Shown: positions 1 to 7,705 of the stretch, one piece after another
Layout: every line of letters starts with the position of its first letter
Numbering within the stretch: the stretch's first letter is position 1
Assembly (NCBI GenBank): GCA_019114715.1
Contig: DXEZ01000036.1
Location: forward strand, 1 to 25,295
From: Candidatus Sphingobacterium stercoripullorum
GTDB taxonomy: Bacteria > Bacteroidota > Bacteroidia > Sphingobacteriales > Sphingobacteriaceae
DNA: 25,295 nucleotides
Direction of reading: 5' to 3'
The notes under the pieces: model-generated
Told to the model about the DNA's origin: nothing
Database searches by the model: none
The model's input: only the letters and a program-made list of their open reading frames with translations
Program-made: the position numbers and the translations under genes

Positions 1-2225
1 GTTCTTAAGATTAAAAAAGTAAAGTCAAAACGCAATCCCAATCCGCCACCAACAGCCAGTTCAGAAAGAAAGTCTTTTGTCAATGCAGCACCTGGTCTAT
101 CAGGATCTTCTCTTTGGAGCCAGATGTTTCCTGCATCAATAAAGGCTGCCCAATCTAAAATTGATGCTATCTTAGCGCGGTATTCGGTGTTGAGCTCTAA
201 TTTAAAGTCTCCCGTTTGATCCGAAAAGAAATAATCTTTATCTAGATATTGAGGCATCATCGTTCCAGGCCCAACAGATCTCGCTCTGAAAGCTCTTAAA
301 CTATTTGGACCACCTGCAAAATATTGTTTTAAATAGGGGAGTGACCTTGAATTTCCATATGAGTAACTCGTCCCTAATACAAGTCTTGAAGCAATTTCTT
401 GATTGCGTCCTAATTTATAATAGTGTCTAAAGTCAGCCTCAAGCTTAATAAATTGAGCATAGGGTGTATTGAATAATTCTTTTTGATTGGCCTGACTTGC
501 TCCTTGTATCAAACCCAAAACGTTTCCAGAAAGGTTCAATCCTCCCTTAAAATAAAAGCTATGCGTAAGGTTTTCATCTACAGTGTTGGTAAAAGTGAAA
601 TTGTAATTTGGACCGAAAGAAAATTGTGGTTCTATCATATGCTTTAACATAGGAACCGTATCCATTTGTTGTTTATAAGCTTCTGTTATATTTTGAGGTT
701 GAACATATACGATTTCCGCAAGCGCCAGATCATGCTCTTTGTAGATGTCTTCTTTCCATACATAACCAAAGTTCGTACTTAGGGAACTTAGCCTATAAGC
801 TGTCCGTCTATCTAAAAATTCGTAACCTGCTTTTAGATATGTTTTCGGCATGTACCAGCGCGATGAACTCCATTTAAAGGGCGATAATAGCCTAGGCCAA
901 GTAATAGTTGCATCAGCCCCATATCTGTAGTAGTTGGAGTTTAGGCTTACACTTCCACCAGTTTGAGTCTCATAGCCTCCAAAAACATTAATGCTGAGTG
1001 TCTCGGCACCTTTAAATGCATTTCGGATTTGCCAATTCAAATTCACTTCTGAGCCGTTGTAAACGGAAGCTGTTTTTCCTAAAATTTCAAACCGTAGCGA
1101 TCTCCTCTTCATAGGAGTTAGATAATAATATACATCTAAGGTATTGGAGTCAGTTTGTGAAGGAACAAATTCGTTTTTAACAAACTTAAAAGTATTGAGG
1201 TTCACTAAGTGATTGATAGAACGATTGTGTGCAGCTCTATTGTAGATCCCATCTTTATAAAAGAAAATATGATTCGCCAGCACTTTTTCTCGGTAGGTGT
1301 TTTCTGGATCTATGAAATAAAATCCTAGATCATTGAACGGCTCTAGCCTGTTGACATTAACTTTCCTATAGCCCGCATCGGTAACGGTATAATTGGGGTA
1401 AACAATGATGTTCCCAATTTTCTGGGGCTCTTTTGCCCGCTTTGGGGTTTCTGGTTTCAATGTTAAATATAAGTCCACCTTGTGGTCTCCAATGGTACTA
1501 TCCACCTCGACAAGCAGGTAATTGGGATTAAAATAGTAATAGCCGTTGTTTTTTAATTTATCGTCTATTCGCTCTCGCTCTTGAATGATGTTGTCTAAGC
1601 TGTAATTTCTTTTTGGCCGAAGGACATTCTCTGCTTCTGTCTCTTTTATGGCCTTGCCAATATTGCTGGTGGAATCAATTTCATAATTGATTGAGTTTAT
1701 CCTATAAATAGGCCCCGTTACTGCAGCATAATGTACCTCACCAAGCTTTCCTTTGGTGAGTGTATCCGAAGAAACTTCAGCGAGGAAAAAGCCCATGTTT
1801 TCCAGCCTATTACGAAGTAGGTTTTCATTGTACTCTCTGTTGGCATCTTTCATTAAAACGGGTTTTTCACCTTGTTTTCTTAGCCACCTGGTGAAAAAAT
1901 TATTGGATGAATCCCGGTCGCCTCCAGCCATATTCCAGAATCCTAGCTTGTAACGCCAACCGAGCAGCTTGGCATTGGGTTTAGGAAGGATTAACTCTTC
2001 TAAATGCTCTTCTAGTGGCTCAACGAATCTTTCAGGAATATCCTCCGTTTCCACATCTACGACAGCCTTGTCGTATAATGTTTCATCTTCGGCTAAATAT
2101 TTAGTGGTTTGACAACCAGCAGAAAATAAAAGCACGCTTAACACGAGTAGTAATCCTCTTTGTTGCTTGAAAGGAGATAAGAATCCCAAGCAATTAATAT
2201 TTGTAAATGTAATGCAATGCTTCAT
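1..2225 (-). CDS. tamL: TamL, lipoprotein-type Omp85 (BamA/TamA-like) outer-membrane protein, 3' end cut by window edge
   Basis: The reading frame is open from an ATG at 2225 to the left edge, giving 741 residues without a stop; the C-terminal end of the barrel lies outside. The N-terminus has a hydrophobic stretch (residues 24-37) ending in SAGC with Cys38, a slightly non-classical lipobox, so a lipoprotein is likely. POTRA-like sequence follows (about 50-330), then a C-terminal half rich in alternating barrel strands, with FAGGPNSLRAFRARSVGPG, the Omp85 loop-6 R-A-F-R region, near residue 650. Near the edge it still reads GLGLRFDF, a typical late barrel strand. Only 4 bp separate it from the tamB stop, so the two are surely cotranscribed. 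In Bacteroidota the TamA partner of TamB is usually this lipidated form, called TamL. The N-terminus before the hydrophobic segment is long; the TTG at codon 13 could be the true start. BamA itself is less likely because of the lipobox and the tamB neighbour. Confidence 0.88.
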   Translation of the reverse strand, partial: MKHCITFTNINCLGFLSPFKQQRGLLLVLSVLLFSAGCQTTKYLAEDETLYDKAVVDVETEDIPERFVEPLEEHLEELILPKPNAKLLGWRYKLGFWNMAGGDRDSSNNFFTRWLRKQGEKPVLMKDANREYNENLLRNRLENMGFFLAEVSSDTLTKGKLGEVHYAAVTGPIYRINSINYEIDSTSNIGKAIKETEAENVLRPKRNYSLDNIIQERERIDDKLKNNGYYYFNPNYLLVEVDSTIGDHKVDLYLTLKPETPKRAKEPQKIGNIIVYPNYTVTDAGYRKVNVNRLEPFNDLGFYFIDPENTYREKVLANHIFFYKDGIYNRAAHNRSINHLVNLNTFKFVKNEFVPSQTDSNTLDVYYYLTPMKRRSLRFEILGKTASVYNGSEVNLNWQIRNAFKGAETLSINVFGGYETQTGGSVSLNSNYYRYGADATITWPRLLSPFKWSSSRWYMPKTYLKAGYEFLDRRTAYRLSSLSTNFGYVWKEDIYKEHDLALAEIVYVQPQNITEAYKQQMDTVPMLKHMIEPQFSFGPNYNFTFTNTVDENLTHSFYFKGGLNLSGNVLGLIQGASQANQKELFNTPYAQFIKLEADFRHYYKLGRNQEIASRLVLGTSYSYGNSRSLPYLKQYFAGGPNSLRAFRARSVGPGTMMPQYLDKDYFFSDQTGDFKLELNTEYRAKIASILDWAAFIDAGNIWLQREDPDRPGAALTKDFLSELAVGGGLGLRFDFTFLILR

Positions 2226-2229
2226 GAAC

Positions 2230-5200
2230 TTACTGGCTTTCTGTGTTTTCTGTTTCTTCATTACGAACTGCTTTCTTTCTATCAAGTATAGGATCATCAT
2301 CCGGACCTAAAGGAACTTGATTCTCTATAGAGTCAAGCTGCTGCTGGCGTTCTTGCTGAATTCTCCTACGCTCTTGGATTCTCTCTTGATACCTCGGGTT
2401 GTGTTGAATCAAGCTATCGCGAATCACCTGTCTAACGCTATCACGATAGACTGAATCGGTTTCCATTCTTTCTACATCGAAACGTCTTCTAAAGCTTCTA
2501 CTTTCTGGATTATAGTAATTTTGTAAAGCCCTAGAGCTCATAAATAACTCCCTGAATTTATCGTAATTCATGTTGATAATAAATCCTATTCCCGTTTCAA
2601 CATATTGACCTTGTAGCGTCGCTTGATACTGGTTTTTCCTATATACTCTAGCAAAATACCTACCGTCTTTAGATAATTGATAATCAAGAGAGATATCGCC
2701 GGCGATATTCGTTGCTTTTTCTCCTGGTCTACCCGAACCCTCAACTTCAAAGTTTGAACCCACGGTTATTTTCAGCCTATCATCGAAAAGCATTTTTGAT
2801 ACCCCGATATTTAAATCCGTCCTATTGGCTCCCGTACCGGTGGTGTAGTCTTGCTCAGATTGCAGGTTGAAATCTAATTCTACCCCTGTTATTAAATCTG
2901 AAGCTAGCGCGTTTAACTGGCTGTTAAGTAGGGAAGTAACGGAGCTTCTAGCGAATTCCTCAGCACCACCACCACCTGATAAGCTTTCAAATGGGTTAGA
3001 GGACATAAATCGCTTTAAAATAATCAATGAAAAGACCTGTTTATTCATTTCGGCAGGATCTTCCCTTAAGCCATTCAGAGCAATGTTCACCTTATTGATT
3101 ACATCTTGCGAGGCAATGGCATTGTTCTCGTCTAAATCGATGTTAAAAGTAATATCAGGTTTCATAAGCTCGCCATTTAAGATGAGCTGGACATCAAATG
3201 GAATTCTTTGTTTATATAAGTTTTGGCTTTCTGCTCCAACTTGATTTTGGACAAGTTCTAGGGTAGGGAACTTATCTTTGTACAAGGCTGTAATATTCAT
3301 TTGACCATCAAAAGGATCTCCATTCCAGGTGATTGTACTGCCTTTCTGGAAATTGAAGTTCCTGGTAATTGGTCCAAAATTAAATGAATATTCACCATCC
3401 TCTACGGTAAAATTACCCGAAAGGGTTATGTGTTCACTCGCATCTATTGTAGCATTTAATTCTGCAGTACCTTGGATGCTTAAGCCTTCTTCGGATCCTT
3501 CATCCAGGATGATTGTAAATCGAGCCTTGGGATCGGTCTGTATAGCTAAGTTCATGTCGAAGCCAGCCAGCTTGGAGGCGTCTGTAATTGAATCTAAACG
3601 AGCAAATACATTGTGCTGGTTTAAAGTATCGCTTTTATTAACAAATTTCACCACGCCTTCACGGTCCGATATGCCCGGGTTATCGTTTGGTACGACGATA
3701 AAAAAATCCGTTTTATCGTCTGCCTTTACGCTTCCATCGATTTTAGGGTTATCCACATCGCCTGTTATCCGGATATTGGCTGAGGCGTACAGTTTACCGT
3801 AAAAAAGATCGTTGTCTTCCCGAGTTGAGTTAACAGCCTCGAAGTCATCGGCCGTTATAGTTAAGTTTAGAGCAAAATCTTGGTAGTTGGCGGTGCGTAA
3901 ACTACCGTTTATCTTGGCTTGGTTTCCTCTGTTGTCCTTTAACTGAAAGTTTGGAAAAGATATCCCCTGATTATTAAAAATTATCTTTTGTTTATCCGCA
4001 AAGAAGGTAGCATTGAGCATGCTTATATTCGTTTGAACGTTTTCAAAGTTGATATCTCCAATGATTTTAGGGTTGTCAAGATCTCCCGTGATTTTCAATT
4101 GGCCAGTTAAATCTCCATCGCTATTTTTCAGGTTGCCAAAACTAAAGGCCTGCAGGGTTTTCATTTTAAAAGGCTTCAAATCTATCGTAGCATCTATGCT
4201 ATTTTCACCAGATGGTGGCGCGTAGTATTTACCTAGCAATTGAACGTCATTGCCTCTTTCATGAATCCTTATATCTGCGGCATAGGTGTTTTCTTGTTCG
4301 TTGTTAACGATAAGATCGATGTCACCTACTGTATCTTTACCAAAATAAAACCGATCAATATGTAGCTCAGAAACAAAAACCGGATTGGTTTTTATTCTTT
4401 CTAGCGACACTTCACCATTTAGTCCTCCCCCAAAAGAGAAGTCTTCGGTTGCTATAGCTTCAGTAAAGGTCTCTAAGCGGAAGTTCTGGAAATCGAAATG
4501 CAAAGGAGCATCACCCACCGAATCTAGCGAGTGAACCGCTAATTTTTGATCTTCGAAACCCAGGTGGAAGTTTCCAACTAGTATTCCTTGGTCGCTGATA
4601 TTGATGTAATTGTTTTCATCGACATCCCAATCTTGGTAGTTTAATTTTAAACCATCAGGCAGTAAGCTAAATCGGTAGTTATCTTGTTCAGCAGTTAAAT
4701 GAGCACCTAAATGGTATTGTTCCTTTTCATTTTTATCCTTAATCCACAATCCGAAGTTCAAATTGTTCTCAATCACATCACCGCTTATCGTACTATTGAT
4801 CAGTTCAATGTTCCCAGATTTTACCTTTTCAATTAACATAGAGTAATAAAGGGAGCTATCGGCTGTGATGATATCTGCGGTGATGTTTTTAACTTCCGTA
4901 CCCGAATAGGTAATTTCAGGAGCTACGAGCTTACCCATGATTGACTTTTCATCTGAATCAAATCGGGCATCAATAGTGATATTCTCCATTTTCTCTAGAT
5001 CAGGAAGCAGCTCATTTAGTATTCTCGTGTTTTTTAAACTTGCACTAAATTCAAATACCTGTCTATCGTATTCCAAAGTATCCTGTAGATTCTCTGGATT
5101 ATAATACACGCGCACTACATCTTGCATGGAGTTAGCAATCTGACTGAGTTTATACTGCCCTACCATGTGAGCGGAAAATATTGGCGAATTAAGTAGCAGT

Positions 5201-7512
5201 AAGTTTTTCGTGCTATCTGATTTTGCCAGTAGCCTCACGGTATCTAGAGCAATACGCTCTTCGTTATAAGCAATGGAAGAGTTTATAATGTCTACCTTTC
5301 CATTTAAGTGGTCAATATCCGCAGAACTTAAATCGATATCAACTTTCCCATGGTAGCGTATGTCATCCTCCATCAGGCCTAAATTTTTGAGGTTAATGCT
5401 ATCAACCATCAGTTCACCAGAAACAGCAGGATATACTCCAGATAAATCCGCAGAAAGATCCAGATTTAAATCAATGTTAGGGTCTGGGCTATTAGCAATA
5501 GCATGATAGCGGCCGTTATCTGCTGATACCTGCATATCAATGTCTTTGTAACCGTAGCCCATGGCCTCTAGTAGGTTGAGCTTCCCTGTGATTTCTGCAT
5601 TAAGCGTTTTAGGATCCAAGCCCTGCCCTTTTAATTGAACCTCTGTGGACAGCTTACCTAGGACAGAGTCTTGCTTGAGGATCTCTCCTAAATGAAAATC
5701 GTCGATGACAATATTGGCATTGTAGAGTGTATCACTACCAGACATGTCTAGCGTACCGTCTACAGAAGCGTTACCCTGCTCGGTTTTCAGATCCATTAAA
5801 GTAGTAAAGCCTTGGGCTCCTCCCGTTAATTTTCCATTAAGGTTCATGCTCAATGGAAACTCAATGCTATCAGGAAGTAGGGAAGAGGCTATCAAACCTT
5901 TTAAGTCTGCCCGAGAACTTTTAAGCTCTTTTAAATCGAGATCCATCCATAGTTTGTCTGGATCTGGAAGTCCTTTTATCGTTAATGAGGCAAGTAGTCG
6001 GGTATCTTGAAGTGTTGATAACTCAATGTTTGGAATCCGTAGGTCTTTTAATTTACCCTCTGCTTTTCCGTGGATATAAAACTTTTTATCGAGTAAGGGT
6101 TGAACCACCTCCATAGTGTCAATGAATGGAGCCAGCAGATATACATCGCGCATATCTATGGTACTTTTATCGATATTTGCTTTGAGCTCCATAACCCCCA
6201 TATCCTTGTCTAAGGCTTCAAGAGAAGGGTACTTTACATAAAAGTAATCCTTAATGATCGTATGGGGCGTTTCTATTAGTAAGTCTTTTAATTCTGCACC
6301 CTGATTTGTATACATGAAATCTCCGTGAAGCTCCTTTATTTCAAAACCGGAGTGGTCCTTTACGGCTAATGTTTTTAATGATCCAGCTATTGAGTCCATA
6401 CTGAAATAAAGATCTTTTAGATCAGCATGAAAGTCACTTAGGTTCATGTTGAAGTAGTCTAAACCTTTTGTCCTAGCTTCATTTTCATCCAGAAATGCCA
6501 CTCCAGTTTCCTTTAATACAATTGATTTAGCTTGGACCACCCAATTCATTGGTTCACTAGATGCAGTCGTATCTTGATTTCCTTGGATTTTGTCTTTTAG
6601 CTGCTTAGCAAATATTACGCTAGACTGCGAACCATCAACTTCTAGGTTGCCAATATCAACAAATTCGCCATTAAGGTCTATTTCCTTTATGTCTGCACGC
6701 ACCTTATGGAAGTCAAAGCCAGTGTGTAAAGCACTTGTGCTATCGCTGTATGCTACTTTAATATCAGCTAGCTGAATGTTTTTTAGTAAGATATCTGGCA
6801 AAAGTTCTGCTGACGATTCAAAAGAGTCGTTTGTAGCGGAAATGGAGTCTATAGATAAACCCTCTGGCGCCCATTGCCTAACTTCAGCTCTCAAACCGTC
6901 TATATCAATTAGGGGAATACCAAACCTCATATTGTCCTCTAAAACAAACTCATTGATATTAATTTTTGAGTTTTTTAAATGGGCATCTGCGTAAATACCC
7001 TCTAGCTGGTCGTCGTAGGAAAAATGCGTGTTTTTTATAGTCAATAAGCCTAAGTCAAACTGCATATTTGTGCTGGTAGTATCCTCCTCTTTTGGGGCAT
7101 TCGGATCTACAAAAGCATCTACAATATAATCGAAATTAAAGGTCCCTTTATTATCTCGATTTATTTTAGCCGTGATGCCAACTAAGTCTATTTGTTTTAA
7201 CTCAACAGTATTGGACAGAAGTTTGAACATATTAATATCCACCCGAAGCTTTTCACCAGCAAATAGCGTATCTTGCTTCTGATCCTCTAGATATATATCA
7301 TTGATCGATAGTTTTTTAGGGAACTCTATGTGAACATATCCTATATGTACGGGGGTGTGAATTTTTTCTTCAAGATAGTTGGTGATTTTTTGCACTACAA
7401 AATTCTGAACCTTAGGGAACCTTAAGCTTACAGCTAGTGCAATAAATAATAATATAAATCCAGTGAAAACCCACAAAATCACTTTTATGGATAGTCGAAG
7501 ATATTTTCTCAA
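2230..7512 (-). CDS. tamB: TamB, inner-membrane-anchored inter-membrane translocation/assembly protein
   Basis: A 1760-residue protein with one N-terminal membrane segment (about residues 9-30) followed by a very long periplasmic region of repeated short beta strands, as in the AsmA/TamB/YhdP group of groove-shaped bridging proteins. The last about 450 residues before the tail match the conserved TamB (DUF490) domain, with features such as DGEYSFNFGPITRNF, NPFESLSGGG and LNIGVSKMLFDDRLKITVG. The end (from about residue 1670) is an unusual charged Arg/Gln/Glu tail. It is longer than E. coli TamB (about 1260), which is normal for Bacteroidota. TamB works with an Omp85 partner, here TamL immediately downstream, in envelope assembly and probably lipid movement. 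The start is a TTG at 7512: an in-frame TAG lies two codons upstream and the next in-frame Met is about 90 residues in, beyond the membrane segment. It probably has its own promoter, since the acnA terminator stands upstream. Confidence 0.93.
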   Translation of the reverse strand: MRKYLRLSIKVILWVFTGFILLFIALAVSLRFPKVQNFVVQKITNYLEEKIHTPVHIGYVHIEFPKKLSINDIYLEDQKQDTLFAGEKLRVDINMFKLLSNTVELKQIDLVGITAKINRDNKGTFNFDYIVDAFVDPNAPKEEDTTSTNMQFDLGLLTIKNTHFSYDDQLEGIYADAHLKNSKININEFVLEDNMRFGIPLIDIDGLRAEVRQWAPEGLSIDSISATNDSFESSAELLPDILLKNIQLADIKVAYSDSTSALHTGFDFHKVRADIKEIDLNGEFVDIGNLEVDGSQSSVIFAKQLKDKIQGNQDTTASSEPMNWVVQAKSIVLKETGVAFLDENEARTKGLDYFNMNLSDFHADLKDLYFSMDSIAGSLKTLAVKDHSGFEIKELHGDFMYTNQGAELKDLLIETPHTIIKDYFYVKYPSLEALDKDMGVMELKANIDKSTIDMRDVYLLAPFIDTMEVVQPLLDKKFYIHGKAEGKLKDLRIPNIELSTLQDTRLLASLTIKGLPDPDKLWMDLDLKELKSSRADLKGLIASSLLPDSIEFPLSMNLNGKLTGGAQGFTTLMDLKTEQGNASVDGTLDMSGSDTLYNANIVIDDFHLGEILKQDSVLGKLSTEVQLKGQGLDPKTLNAEITGKLNLLEAMGYGYKDIDMQVSADNGRYHAIANSPDPNIDLNLDLSADLSGVYPAVSGELMVDSINLKNLGLMEDDIRYHGKVDIDLSSADIDHLNGKVDIINSSIAYNEERIALDTVRLLAKSDSTKNLLLLNSPIFSAHMVGQYKLSQIANSMQDVVRVYYNPENLQDTLEYDRQVFEFSASLKNTRILNELLPDLEKMENITIDARFDSDEKSIMGKLVAPEITYSGTEVKNITADIITADSSLYYSMLIEKVKSGNIELINSTISGDVIENNLNFGLWIKDKNEKEQYHLGAHLTAEQDNYRFSLLPDGLKLNYQDWDVDENNYINISDQGILVGNFHLGFEDQKLAVHSLDSVGDAPLHFDFQNFRLETFTEAIATEDFSFGGGLNGEVSLERIKTNPVFVSELHIDRFYFGKDTVGDIDLIVNNEQENTYAADIRIHERGNDVQLLGKYYAPPSGENSIDATIDLKPFKMKTLQAFSFGNLKNSDGDLTGQLKITGDLDNPKIIGDINFENVQTNISMLNATFFADKQKIIFNNQGISFPNFQLKDNRGNQAKINGSLRTANYQDFALNLTITADDFEAVNSTREDNDLFYGKLYASANIRITGDVDNPKIDGSVKADDKTDFFIVVPNDNPGISDREGVVKFVNKSDTLNQHNVFARLDSITDASKLAGFDMNLAIQTDPKARFTIILDEGSEEGLSIQGTAELNATIDASEHITLSGNFTVEDGEYSFNFGPITRNFNFQKGSTITWNGDPFDGQMNITALYKDKFPTLELVQNQVGAESQNLYKQRIPFDVQLILNGELMKPDITFNIDLDENNAIASQDVINKVNIALNGLREDPAEMNKQVFSLIILKRFMSSNPFESLSGGGGAEEFARSSVTSLLNSQLNALASDLITGVELDFNLQSEQDYTTGTGANRTDLNIGVSKMLFDDRLKITVGSNFEVEGSGRPGEKATNIAGDISLDYQLSKDGRYFARVYRKNQYQATLQGQYVETGIGFIINMNYDKFRELFMSSRALQNYYNPESRSFRRRFDVERMETDSVYRDSVRQVIRDSLIQHNPRYQERIQERRRIQQERQQQLDSIENQVPLGPDDDPILDRKKAVRNEETENTESQ

Positions 7513-7552
7513 AATCTAATCGTTCTTTTAACTATTATATTCTATTCTTTTA

Positions 7553-7575
7553 TTTACAACACTTTTGACAACAAA
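7553..7575 (-). repeat. 23-bp motif shared with the acnA upstream region (copy 1)
   Basis: On the minus strand the sequence is TTTGTnnTCAAAAGTGTTnTAAA, 41 bp upstream of the tamB start. The same motif occurs at 10591-10613 on the same strand; 20 of 23 positions agree. It could be a binding site for a common regulator or an activator element. No family-specific operator is recognised. Confidence 0.35.
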
Positions 7576-7608
7576 TTGTTTGTTATATATGATAAAGTGT
7601 TTGATTTA

Positions 7609-7616
7609 CAAAGATA
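7609..7616 (-). promoter_or_regulatory. Candidate tamB promoter -7 box
   Basis: The minus strand reads TATCTTTG, an exact match to the Bacteroidota -7 consensus TAnnTTTG, about 97 bp before the tamB start and just downstream of the acnA terminator. A -33 TTTG at the usual 19-21 bp spacing is not evident, so the call rests on the -7 box and position only. Confidence 0.35.
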
Positions 7617-7646
7617 AGATTTCAGTTTCAAGATACGACATTAATA

Positions 7647-7681
7647 CGAAAAAAGGATACCCCCGATTGAAGATATCCTCT
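7647..7681 (-). terminator. Rho-independent terminator of acnA
   Basis: On the minus strand AGGATA (7679-7674) pairs perfectly with TATCCT (7659-7654). Two further pairs, one of them G-U, can form outside, giving about 8 bp with a 14-nt loop. A run of five T follows at 7653-7649. It lies about 25 bp after the acnA stop and separates acnA from tamB. Confidence 0.7.
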
Positions 7682-7705
7682 AAATGTTTAGTAGAATTTA
7701 AGGTG

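Noticed and set aside
2867..3802. Two plus-strand frames (2867-3244 and 3329-3802) within tamB
   Set aside because: They are antisense to a long, clearly coding frame and look like no known protein.
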